DNA of 5,178 nucleotides from Clostridiales bacterium (GCA_012799165.1 JAAZLU010000061.1:1-5178); one strand, 5' to 3'. Positions 1 through 5,178 are shown, numbered from the stretch's first letter. The notes: generated by a model not told the origin, from the letters alone. Made by a program: numbers and translations.

Positions 1-13
1 GAAAAGGTATATT

Positions 14-40
14 CAAAAGTTCTATATTCCCAAAAGTTCT
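14..40. repeat. Short direct repeat downstream of the HAD remnant
   Basis: CAAAAGTTCT occurs at 14-23 and 31-40, each preceded by TATTC. The first copy lies around the stop codon of the HAD fragment and the second inside its last codons. It is probably a local duplication of a few codons with no clear role. Confidence 0.5.
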
Positions 41-150
41 GAAAGTGCATGAGCCACCCCGTCCTCATCGTTGCTCGGGGCGATGTAATCCGCTGCCGTG
101 AGGATCTCGAGAACGGCATTCCCAAGCGCAACGCCCACGCCGGACTTCAA
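22..150 (-). pseudogene. C-terminal remnant of a Cof-type HAD phosphatase
   Basis: On the minus strand an open frame ends with TAG at 22-24. Its last 42 codons read as the C-terminus of a Cof/YidA-type HAD-superfamily phosphatase: SGVGVALGNA, then a short linker, then AADYIAPSNDEDGVAHAL and SELLGI at the end. In intact family members the text before GVGVALGNA is the GDxxND...ML loop that holds catalytic motif IV. Here the matching sequence starts at about base 150 (LKSGVG) and the codons upstream (positions 151-180) are unrelated and run into a stop. The roughly 220-240 N-terminal residues, with the catalytic DxD, are absent, so the fragment cannot be an active enzyme. Family members dephosphorylate sugar phosphates and similar small cytosolic metabolites. 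The match is read by eye from a well-known motif. The alternative is an assembly join rather than a real truncation. Confidence 0.75.
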
Positions 151-155
151 TTGAA
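146..155. repeat. 10-bp palindrome at the junction of the two gene remnants
   Basis: TTCAATTGAA is a perfect inverted repeat centred on bases 150/151. That is exactly where the HAD-phosphatase similarity stops and the membrane-protein-like frame begins. It may be a short homology left by the rearrangement that truncated both genes, or it may be chance in AT-rich DNA. No longer terminal repeat or target duplication is visible around it. Confidence 0.4.
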
Positions 156-437
156 TTTTATAATAGCAGGGATTATTTTAAAATTGCATTTTTTCCGTCA
201 ATTATTGCACTTTGCCCATATTATTGCGCCGGAATCTCAAGAATGATATTATGCACCTCATAATTTCCACTTGCCCTATTTTTAAGCGGCCATATACATG
301 GTGTGGTATTTTCTCTTATCATATTCGCCGCAATTATTCTGATTATGTCATCTGCGGCTCTGCCAAAGGTAGAAAATGTTGTATCCCCCTCCGATTACCG
401 TGCGAGCACTCCCGGCAATATCAAACCGCTTCCCTAA
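150..437 (+). pseudogene. C-terminal remnant of a membrane protein, interrupted by an in-frame stop
   Basis: The plus-strand frame running from about 150 to TAA at 435-437 is open except for one TAA at 261-263. Its translation looks like real protein on both sides of that stop. Before it come EFYNSRDYFKIAFFPSIIAL and CPYYCAGISRMILCTS. After it come FPLALFLSGHIHG, the hydrophobic segment VVFSLIIFAAIILIM, and a polar tail SSAALPKVENVVSPSDYRAS ending GNIKPLP. This resembles the last one to three membrane segments and the cytoplasmic tail of a polytopic transporter; I cannot name the family. The frame stops 3 bp before a rho-independent hairpin, as a true gene end would. No start codon or ribosome site fits, and the 5' part is missing where the HAD remnant begins. 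I read it as a decayed, 5'-deleted gene. A sequencing error at 261 could create the stop, but would not restore the missing 5' end. Confidence 0.5.
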
Positions 438-440
438 TTT

Positions 441-473
441 AAAAGCAACCCGGAAAATTCCGAGTTGCTTTTT
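441..473. terminator. Bidirectional rho-independent terminator
   Basis: AAAAGCAACCCGGA (441-454) can pair with TCCGAGTTGCTTTT (459-472) around an AAAA loop. The single C/A mismatch on the plus strand becomes a U-G wobble in the minus-strand transcript, so the stem is fully paired there. On the plus strand the stem ends in TTTTT; on the minus strand it ends in TTTT followed by AAATT. It lies between the plus-strand remnant stop (435-437) and the amidohydrolase stop (481-483), so it can end transcription from both directions. Confidence 0.85.
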
Positions 474-480
474 ACATCCA

Positions 481-1803
481 TCAAATCTTGGAAATCACCT
501 TGGCCGCGTACTCCAAATATTCTTCTTTGCTTGAGAATAAAGGTTTGAACTCCGCCTTCAAATTTTTGGCCTGCTGCGCATTACCGTAAAGCAGGTCGAT
601 GGCTGTAGCTGCCGCCAATTTGGCGGGCACTACATACGCCGCGTACTCATTAACAACATCGTAATCATTGGAATGGACGGCTCCAACAAAGCCCCCAAAG
701 TAGGGATGGAGCAGCGGTATCAAAGAGGCCACATCGCCGCAATCGGTGGAAGATCCGCGATGAACCCCTGACATATCCTCTACTTTATCCTCACCCAGAA
801 TTTCTTCGGCATTCCGCATATAAATATCACCCATCATCCGGCTCTGGCGGCAAGGCATATCCATGCCGAAGTTAGCAATTTTAATTTCGGCGCCTACGGC
901 TTTCGCACCCAGCCGGAGTGCTGCATCCACTCTCTCATCCACCTGATTCATAGCGGGAATATTTGCCGCTCGAACACCGAACTCCATACGGACATCGTCC
1001 GGAACAATATTGCAGTTGTCGCCGCCTTTGGTGATTATATAGTGAATCCGAACATGGTCATCATCTCTGAAGCTTCCCCTAATAGCATTGATATTATTCA
1101 TGCCGCACAGAGCAGCTTCCAGCGCATTTATTCCCTGATCGGGTGCCAAAGCTGCATGTGAGGCTTTTCCGGTAATTTCTACGGTCTTGAAGATAATACC
1201 GTTCCAACTTTGGCCTACCCAACAATATGGCTCCGCTTTATGCCCCATCGCATGGCTGCACAGAACCATATCCACATCATCAAACACACCCAGACGTATC
1301 ATTTCCTGCTTGCCGCTAATGAAGAACAGCTTTCCTTGTTCACGCAGTTCCCTGCGAAAATCAAGTTCGATCACTTCCTCGGCGGGCACAGCGATGAAGC
1401 TGAGATCTCCATCCAATTCGCTTATCAGTCCGGTCTTCACCAAAGCGAGAGCCACACCCAAAATAGTGGTCAGCTGGGCATGGTGTCCACAACCATGAAA
1501 AGTACCGCGCTGCGGATGGCAGTTTGGATGATTGGGCATAATCAGCGCGTCTAATTCACCCATCAACGCCAAATTAACTTCATGTTTTTTACCGGATGCC
1601 TTAGCCTTCAAGCCGGTAATGGCAAGACCATCGCTTACGATTAGGCCGCATTCTTCCAGAATCTGTTTCACATAGGCCGAAGTTTCATATTCCTTAAAGC
1701 CGGTCTCCGGCATGCGATACAAATTTCTTCCGATCTCAATCAGATAATCCTTGTTCTGCTCAATTATCTCCAGCACCTTTGTTTTCAAGACTTGTTTTTC
1801 CAT
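481..1803 (-). CDS. M20-family metallo-amidohydrolase (AbgB/hippurate hydrolase-like)
   Basis: A 440-residue cytosolic zinc- or manganese-dependent hydrolase, predicted to cleave an amide or peptide bond of an N-acyl amino acid or small dipeptide-like compound; the exact substrate cannot be read from sequence. Visible M20 landmarks in order are GELDAL at 82-87, HGCGHHAQ at 103-110 (metal ligands C105 and H107), the catalytic/metal pair AEE at 141-143, H184 in CSHAMG, and a lid/dimerisation domain beginning near TGKASHAA at 211-218. Then come STDCGDV at 352-358 and the last ligand H377 in GAVHSND. All expected metal ligands of the M20D type are present, so the enzyme should be active. The insertion around 144-170 (ELDFRRELREQGK) and the STDxGDV signature point to the AbgB-like branch rather than classical IAA-amino-acid hydrolases. 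The start at 1803 is preferred over an in-frame TTG/ATG-type start at 1842 because AAGGAGG lies 7 bp before it. It is transcribed alone, divergently from feoA, and ends 8 bp from a hairpin terminator. Confidence 0.9.
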   Translation of the reverse strand: MEKQVLKTKVLEIIEQNKDYLIEIGRNLYRMPETGFKEYETSAYVKQILEECGLIVSDGLAITGLKAKASGKKHEVNLALMGELDALIMPNHPNCHPQRGTFHGCGHHAQLTTILGVALALVKTGLISELDGDLSFIAVPAEEVIELDFRRELREQGKLFFISGKQEMIRLGVFDDVDMVLCSHAMGHKAEPYCWVGQSWNGIIFKTVEITGKASHAALAPDQGINALEAALCGMNNINAIRGSFRDDDHVRIHYIITKGGDNCNIVPDDVRMEFGVRAANIPAMNQVDERVDAALRLGAKAVGAEIKIANFGMDMPCRQSRMMGDIYMRNAEEILGEDKVEDMSGVHRGSSTDCGDVASLIPLLHPYFGGFVGAVHSNDYDVVNEYAAYVVPAKLAAATAIDLLYGNAQQAKNLKAEFKPLFSSKEEYLEYAAKVISKI

Positions 1804-1810
1804 TGGACAT

Positions 1811-1817
1811 CCTCCTT
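1811..1817 (-). promoter_or_regulatory. Ribosome binding site fixing the amidohydrolase start
   Basis: On the minus strand AAGGAGG sits 7 bp upstream of the ATG at 1801-1803. This near-perfect Shine-Dalgarno sequence decides for MEKQVLK as the N-terminus and against the 13-residue longer reading that begins at 1842. Confidence 0.9.
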
Positions 1818-1852
1818 GTACGCATCTCTTACCGCCTGTCAAGAAGAAAAAT

Positions 1853-1874
1853 ATATTGCAATACCAATATTATA
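1853..1874 (-). promoter_or_regulatory. Candidate -10 box and operator of the amidohydrolase gene
   Basis: On the minus strand TATAAT (complement of 1869-1874) lies 65 bp before the start codon. Just downstream of it is a perfect 10-bp palindrome, TATTGCAATA (1854-1863). This overlaps a wider inverted repeat, ATATTG (1853-1858) and CAATAT (1865-1870). A palindrome between the -10 box and the start of transcription is a typical repressor position. No good -35 box is seen at 16-18 bp, so the promoter either depends on an activator or is misplaced here. Confidence 0.35.
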
Positions 1875-1920
1875 AGAAATCCCCGAAAAGAGAAGACCGA
1901 GAACCCTTATGTTTGGATAA

Positions 1921-2154
1921 ATTGCAAAAAAGAATGGGGAAAATGCAATTTACTATAAAAAACATGTCGCTAGGGAAGTCGAAGCGATTTACTTTTTCTT
2001 ACCTGTAGTATACACATTCTTTCCTCGTTGGAATATTTTTTATGATAAAACGAGACATTATCAGCTGCGAAGTACTTGGCTCGAGGTAGATATAATGTTA
2101 AAACTTACCCGTTTGCCCTTGACAAATGTAGTTAGAGGCATTAAATTATACTAA
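1921..2154 (+). other. Unexplained open frame without a start codon, possible gene remnant
   Basis: In one plus-strand frame there are 77 sense codons between TAA at 1918-1920 and TAA at 2152-2154, in AT-rich DNA where stops should be common. The product would include NGENAIYYKKHVAREVEA, IYFFLPVVYTFFPRWNIFYD and STWLEVDIMLKLTRLPL, which has protein-like composition. There is no usable start at the beginning (the first ATG is at 2095) and no ribosome site, and the feoA promoter lies inside its 3' end. I do not recognise a family. It could be a decayed C-terminal remnant like the one at 150-437, or chance. Confidence 0.2.
2119..2147 (+). promoter_or_regulatory. Sigma-70-type promoter of the feo operon
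   Basis: A perfect -35 box TTGACA (2119-2124) and a -10 box TAAATT (2142-2147, four of six consensus bases) are separated by 17 bp. Transcription would start near 2153-2156, about 70 bp before the feoA ATG. The strong -35 and modest -10, with a palindrome directly after, fit a promoter that is on by default and switched off by a repressor. Confidence 0.75.
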
Positions 2155-2174
2155 GTTAAGGAACCTTAACTTAG
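2151..2174. promoter_or_regulatory. Perfect palindromic operator over the feoA transcription start, probably metal-responsive
   Basis: CTAAGTTAAGG (2151-2161) and CCTTAACTTAG (2164-2174) are exact reverse complements separated by AA. This 24-bp site begins 3 bp after the -10 box and covers the expected +1, the classic place for repression. Its A/T-rich flanks, TTAAGG/CCTTAA core and length resemble the 19-bp-class operators of DtxR/IdeR/MntR iron or manganese repressors (consensus close to TTAGGTTAGSCTAACCTAA). They are less like the Fur box GATAATGATAATCATTATC. The regulator assignment is inference; the symmetry and position are directly seen. Confidence 0.75.
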
Positions 2175-2225
2175 AGTAGAATTCCTTTTTGTTTCGCAAA
2201 CTAATAATAGCAAGGAGACTCAGAT

Positions 2226-2453
2226 ATGATATTAAATCTTTACGATGCGCCGAACGGCTCCATTTACACTGTTGTCGACATACCGGAAGAAAATATTTTG
2301 GAAAGCATAGGTATCTTCCCCGGCGCACAATTGAAAATAGAGAGTCGCTATAGTTTCGGAGGACCCGTAACTGTGGCGCTGGGTTCCAGAAATATCGCCA
2401 TCGGCAAGGCTCTGGCGAAAAAAATTGCCGTCGAGAGGTGTTACAATGAGTAA
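2226..2453 (+). CDS. feoA: FeoA, small ferrous-iron transport partner protein
   Basis: A 75-residue soluble SH3-fold protein that works at the cytoplasmic face with the FeoB permease in Fe(II) uptake, probably by modulating FeoB; its exact mechanism is unsettled in the field. The family pattern is clear: ESIGIFPGAQLKI at 26-38 matches the usual RLxxLGIxPGxxV segment. GGPVTVALGSRNIAIGKALA at 45-64, followed by KKI, matches the GGPxxVxVxGxxIALRxxxAxxI end. Length is normal for FeoA (about 75-85). Start ATG at 2226 is preceded by AAGGAG at 2212-2217 with an 8-bp gap. It is the first gene after the promoter/operator, and its stop codon overlaps the feoB start (ATGAGTAA), which implies translational coupling. 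Confidence 0.92.
   Translation: MILNLYDAPNGSIYTVVDIPEENILESIGIFPGAQLKIESRYSFGGPVTVALGSRNIAIGKALAKKIAVERCYNE
2434..2440 (+). promoter_or_regulatory. Ribosome binding site inside feoA fixing the feoB start
   Basis: AGAGGTG ends 5 bp before ATG at 2446-2448. It sits within the last feoA codons and supports the ATG at 2446 over the in-frame TTG at 2425, which lies deeper in feoA without such a site. Confidence 0.7.
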
Positions 2454-4248
2454 GAAAAACGCGAAGTTTATGCACGACGAGGTTCATGAACTCTTAGGAA
2501 AGAACAAGACGATATTGCTGATGGGCGCTCCGAATGTCGGAAAATCCGTATTCTTTACGCACTTTACGAAGGTTCATGTTATAAGCTCGAACTATGCGGG
2601 CACAACGGTATCCTACATGAAGGGGGATTTCGAACTTGCGGGCGAGCAATACACCATGGTCGACGTTCCGGGAACCTATTCACTGAGGTCCAGCAACGAA
2701 GCCGAAGAGTTGGCCATTCAATTCCTCAGACACAAGCCCGACGGCGTCCTCTTTATCCTTAATGCAGCGGACTTGGAAGGCAGCATAAAGCTCTTCTTCG
2801 AAGTCCAACGCTACAACAAGGCCATAGTCTGCGCGCTCAATCTTTCGGATGTGGCGAAAAGACAGGGAAAGGAAATCGATGCTAAACTGCTTTCGGAAGA
2901 GCTCGGAGTTCCGGTAATACCCACCGTCGCTGTAAAAAAGACCGGCTTTGAGGAACTCGGCGCCGAGATGGAGGCACTGCTTTCGAAGTCGGAGAAGGCG
3001 AAAGACGGCTCCGATCACAAGGATGTACCCGAAAGCAGCGTCGCCGATACCAGAAACCTCTGGAAGGCAGCGAGGCAGATCGTCGACAAGGTGGTCAGCT
3101 ACAGCTCCAAGCAAGTCAGCGTTCTGGACAGGTTCGGGCAGCAGCTGCTCAAGCCCTGGCCGGGCGTTCTTTATTCGATACTCATAATTCTTGTAAGCAT
3201 AGGCGTAGTTATAGGGGCGGGAAAAGCGCTCAGAGCCGTCGCCCTGCTGCCGCTTGTAAACAAGGTAATAGTGCCGTTCTTCGAATGGATATTCGTGGAT
3301 AAAATCGGGGTTTCGGGCATACTCGGAGGAATCTTAATCGGCGAGTACGGCATATTCAGAATCGGCTTTGAATGGATTATCGCTTTGATACTCCCGTACG
3401 TCCTTTTATTCCAGCTTGTCTTTGCATTTCTGGAAGACTCCGGATTGCTTCCAAGAATCGCGGTATTGTTCGACAATCTTATGAGCAAGATAGGCGTCCA
3501 GGGCGGCAGCTTAATAAATATAATGCTCGCCTTCGGATGCGCGGTGCCGGCGATAATTGGAACGAGGACCGCATCGACCAAAAAGGAGAGGCTCGTTGTT
3601 TCGACGGTTATATGCTTTACGATTCCCTGCATATCCCAGACGGGAGCTCTGGTCTCTCTGCTGGGAGACTACTCCTTCGTTCTGCTCTTGCTCTTGCTTC
3701 TGGTCGACTTTATTTTGTTCCTGATAGCCGCAAAGATATTGAGCAAAGTAGTGAAAGGCACCATAAAACCGATGGTGCTCGAAATCCCCAATCTGCTTAT
3801 GCCTGAGAGGAAATCGTTCTGGCTTAAATTCAGGGCGAGAATGAAGAGCTTCCTTATAGAAGCGGAGGGTCCTATGCTTCTTGCAGTTCTTTTGGCTGCT
3901 CTGTTTACGGAAGCGGGCGTGCTCGACGGCTTCAGCAAAGCGGTCGAGCCTATCGTATCCGGCTGGCTCGGTTTGCCGGCGGAGGCATCTCTTGCTCTTA
4001 TACTCGGCGTAATTCGTCGCGAGATGAGTGTGGCCCCCTTGCTTTCGATGAATTTGACGGCGCTGCAGATGTTCGTGGGGGCTATAGTAAGCCTGCTCTA
4101 TCTGCCCTGCCTGTCCGTCGTAGGAATTTTGACCAAGGAATTTGACCTGAAGGCCTCAATCCTCATTTTTATCGCGACCATCGCAAATGCAATCCTCATA
4201 GGGGGATTGATAAATCAGATTGCGCATCTTGTTATGGCGATTTTCTAG
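2446..4248 (+). CDS. feoB: FeoB, GTPase-linked ferrous iron permease (divergent, short form)
   Basis: A 600-residue inner-membrane Fe(II) transporter with an N-terminal cytoplasmic G domain. G motifs: G1 GAPNVGKS 27-34, G2 around GTT 52-54 (T54 as switch threonine), G3 DVPG 73-76, G4 NLSD 132-135, and a weak G5 near TVAVKKTG 160-167. A helical GDI-like linker spans about 175-235, leading into DRFGQQLLKPWPG at 228-240. Membrane segments lie roughly at 240-259, 288-305, 308-329, 355-373, 385-404, 408-430, 474-492, 512-525, 541-561 and 571-598. Pore (Gate) motifs: GCAVPAIIGTRT at 364-375 matches the usual GCNVPAIMATRT. The second Gate, normally PFMSCxARLPVY, reads IPCISQTGAL (393-402), so it keeps Pro-Cys but lacks ARLP. 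PCLSVVGILTKE at 554-565 matches the third conserved PC segment. The usual LERNL after G3 is LEGSI (110-114). The protein is shorter than common FeoB (about 650-780) and has no tail after the last helix. It overlaps feoA by 8 bp. Confidence 0.92.
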   Translation: MSKKNAKFMHDEVHELLGKNKTILLMGAPNVGKSVFFTHFTKVHVISSNYAGTTVSYMKGDFELAGEQYTMVDVPGTYSLRSSNEAEELAIQFLRHKPDGVLFILNAADLEGSIKLFFEVQRYNKAIVCALNLSDVAKRQGKEIDAKLLSEELGVPVIPTVAVKKTGFEELGAEMEALLSKSEKAKDGSDHKDVPESSVADTRNLWKAARQIVDKVVSYSSKQVSVLDRFGQQLLKPWPGVLYSILIILVSIGVVIGAGKALRAVALLPLVNKVIVPFFEWIFVDKIGVSGILGGILIGEYGIFRIGFEWIIALILPYVLLFQLVFAFLEDSGLLPRIAVLFDNLMSKIGVQGGSLINIMLAFGCAVPAIIGTRTASTKKERLVVSTVICFTIPCISQTGALVSLLGDYSFVLLLLLLLVDFILFLIAAKILSKVVKGTIKPMVLEIPNLLMPERKSFWLKFRARMKSFLIEAEGPMLLAVLLAALFTEAGVLDGFSKAVEPIVSGWLGLPAEASLALILGVIRREMSVAPLLSMNLTALQMFVGAIVSLLYLPCLSVVGILTKEFDLKASILIFIATIANAILIGGLINQIAHLVMAIF

Positions 4249-4257
4249 AGGGGAAGT

Positions 4258-4809
4258 ATGTTTATAACAAGGTTTACACAAAATTTGGAGAAGCGCGTAC
4301 AGAATTACGCCTGGCTGTACAGAATAATGCTCGCCTATTACCGGCCCTTGGTAAAGTGCGAGATAAATTTGGCGGAGATCCGCAAGTCGGATCGGGTTTT
4401 GTGTGTCGGAGGGGGTTCATGCCCCATGACAGCAATTTTGTTGCACGAATACACGGGCGCACATGTTACGGTGCTGGACTGCAATCCTTACTGCGTAAAA
4501 GGCGCAAAGAAGTTTCTGAAAAAGAAGGGCCTCGAGGAAATCGATGTCGTCTGCTGCAATGGCGCCGATGCCTGCTGTCGGAATTATTCCGTGGTCCATC
4601 TGGCGATGCAGGTATCTCCTTTGGAGGAGACGCTGATAAATCTGATGCGAAGCGGCAGGAAGAATACGCGCTTTTTGGTTCGCACTCCGAAAAAGCTCCT
4701 TGCAAAGTTCTACGAAGCGAAGATAGATTACGGCAAGGCAGTAAGCTATGCGAAGCACAACCTGTTCACCAATGCCGGGCGAACCCTGATGTTTACGAAC
4801 AGCAGATAG
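4258..4809 (+). CDS. Small cysteine-rich SAM-dependent methyltransferase-like protein (nicotianamine-synthase-like?)
   Basis: A 183-residue soluble protein with a Rossmann-type SAM-binding core. The first strand and glycine loop are RVLCVGGGSCPMTAILL (46-62), the second strand ends in D74 (HVTVLD, 69-74), and a later strand YSVVHLAMQ (110-118) leads into PLEETL, then FLVRTP (139-144). The loop GGGSCPMTA, with Pro-x-Thr after the glycines, is unlike ordinary GCGTG methyltransferases. It recalls nicotianamine-synthase/CntL-type enzymes (GSGPxPxT), which transfer an aminobutyryl group from SAM to make metal chelators. The protein is much shorter than those (about 270-320), with only some 40 residues before the core, so this link is tentative. 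Nine cysteines (34, 49, 55, 75, 79, 99, 100, 106, 107), including two CC pairs, are unusual and could bind metal. It starts 9 bp after feoB, with AGGGG at 4249-4253 as ribosome site, so it shares the iron-regulated transcript. Substrate is unknown. Confidence 0.7.
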   Translation: MFITRFTQNLEKRVQNYAWLYRIMLAYYRPLVKCEINLAEIRKSDRVLCVGGGSCPMTAILLHEYTGAHVTVLDCNPYCVKGAKKFLKKKGLEEIDVVCCNGADACCRNYSVVHLAMQVSPLEETLINLMRSGRKNTRFLVRTPKKLLAKFYEAKIDYGKAVSYAKHNLFTNAGRTLMFTNSR

Positions 4810-4827
4810 CCCCGGGGCGAAGCGGAT

Positions 4828-5178
4828 ATGGACAAAAAGAAGGGATTCAAAATAGTTTTATACATAATCTCCTTTTTTCTCCTTGTAATCTTGATTAAAA
4901 ACTTGGACCTCGTTTTGGTGTCCGAAGCCATAAAAAAGGTTCCCGCACGCTTACTGCTTTGCTGCCTCGGAATGCAGCTCGTAACCGAGATGCTGCTTTC
5001 CTACCAGTGGCACAGAATCGCAAGGACGCTTAAACTCCCGGGCACTTATGCTTCCCATCTTTGGGCAAACAGCGTCGAGAGCTTCTTCGATGCGATAACC
5101 CCCGGCGCGAAGATCGGCGGAGAGCTTATGCGCGTCATTTTTTTTAAAGAGGAGTTAGGCTATTCTAACATCGAAGCC
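4828..5178 (+). CDS. Flippase-like integral membrane protein (UPF0104/LPG-synthase TM domain), N-terminal part
   Basis: The first 117 residues of a gene that continues past the right edge of the window. The start is MDKKKGFKIV, followed by a membrane segment at about 8-24 (VLYIISFFLLVILI). The motif NLDLVLVSEAIKKVP (25-39) is followed by a second hydrophobic stretch, ARLLLCCLGMQLVTEMLL (40-57), then YQWHRIARTL. The signature FFDAITPGAKIGGELMRV (86-103) is the TPxxxGGExxR element of the UPF0104 family. That family includes the flippase domain of MprF (lysylphosphatidylglycerol synthase) and archaeal AglD-like proteins; the expected full length is about 300-350 residues with 8 or so helices. 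Such proteins are thought to move lipids or lipid-linked compounds across the membrane. Only a weak ribosome site is seen (GGGGCGAAGCGG overlaps the spacer). It follows the methyltransferase-like gene by 18 bp on the same transcript. The full length of the protein, and whether it carries an extra domain, cannot be seen. Confidence 0.8.
   Translation, partial: MDKKKGFKIVLYIISFFLLVILIKNLDLVLVSEAIKKVPARLLLCCLGMQLVTEMLLSYQWHRIARTLKLPGTYASHLWANSVESFFDAITPGAKIGGELMRVIFFKEELGYSNIEA

Larger units (their letters stand above)
1804..2225. other. AT-rich divergent intergenic region
   Basis: The 422 bp between the amidohydrolase and feoA start codons drive transcription both ways. They hold the amidohydrolase leader (1804-1874), the feoA promoter and palindrome (2119-2174), and a stretch from about 1880 to 2110 with no convincing gene, hairpin terminator or RNA structure. 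TATAAT at 2091-2096 has no matching -35 box. Within this stretch the only oddity is an unexplained open frame at 1921-2154, described separately. Confidence 0.7.

Noticed and set aside
49..246. Plus-strand reading frame of 65 codons
   Set aside because: Its first half is the antisense of the HAD-phosphatase remnant and its second half runs across the junction in a different frame from the protein-like one; there is no ribosome site.
1804..1842. Longer N-terminus for the amidohydrolase starting at 1842
   Set aside because: The 13 extra residues cover the ribosome site AAGGAGG and are unlike family N-termini; ATG at 1803 is far better placed.
1815..1845. TTGACA on the minus strand as a -35 box close to the amidohydrolase start
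   Set aside because: The -10 position 17 bp on would be ACAAGG inside the ribosome site, which is not a promoter element.
2425..2445. TTG start 21 bp upstream for feoB
   Set aside because: It lies within feoA without a suitable Shine-Dalgarno sequence, while ATG at 2446 has AGAGGTG 5 bp upstream and gives the usual overlap.
2146..2487. Minus-strand 113-codon frame across feoA, and other antisense frames within feoB and the methyltransferase-like gene
   Set aside because: They are antisense shadows of well-supported genes, with no ribosome site or family features.
4809..4818. GCCCCGGGGC palindrome between the last two genes
   Set aside because: It is too short to leave a loop and has no T-run, so it is not a terminator; the two genes remain on one transcript.

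Overview
The window looks like the chromosome of an anaerobic, Gram-positive-type or related bacterium (Bacillota, perhaps Negativicutes or Clostridia, or Synergistota). The signs are strong AAGGAGG-type ribosome sites, frequent ATA/AGG codons in the iron operon, a feoAB ferrous-iron uptake module and a cysteine-rich third gene. This placement is inference from style, because no rRNA or other marker gene is present.

Layout: (1) Bases 1-150 hold the C-terminal end of a Cof-type HAD phosphatase on the minus strand, cut off at its 5' side. (2) Bases ~150-437 hold what looks like the C-terminal end of a membrane protein on the plus strand. It has no 5' part and is broken by an in-frame TAA at 261-263. 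Both remnants lose their 5' sides at the same point near base 150, which is marked by a 10-bp palindrome. This is what a deletion or rearrangement between two divergent genes would leave. (3) A hairpin at 441-473 serves as a terminator for both converging strands. (4) Bases 481-1803, minus strand, encode an intact M20-family metallo-amidohydrolase. (5) The divergent intergenic region 1804-2225 is AT-rich. It carries a candidate promoter/operator for the amidohydrolase, an unexplained 78-codon open frame, and a clear promoter with an 11+2+11 bp perfect palindrome placed over the expected feoA start of transcription. (6) From 2226 to the right edge runs a tight plus-strand operon: feoA, feoB (8-bp overlap), a small cysteine-rich SAM-binding methyltransferase-like protein (9-bp gap), and the beginning of a flippase-like/UPF0104 membrane protein (18-bp gap, continues beyond the window).

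How the genes fit together: FeoB should be the inner-membrane Fe(II) permease with a GTPase domain, and FeoA its small cytoplasmic partner. The palindrome over the start site suggests repression by a metal-responsive regulator, with DtxR/IdeR-like as the best guess. Co-transcription of a methyltransferase-like protein with a GGGSxPxTA SAM loop (reminiscent of nicotianamine-synthase-like enzymes) and a polytopic flippase-like protein is not part of the classical feo system. It is the most interesting lead in the window. The FeoB itself is short and divergent in its pore motifs.
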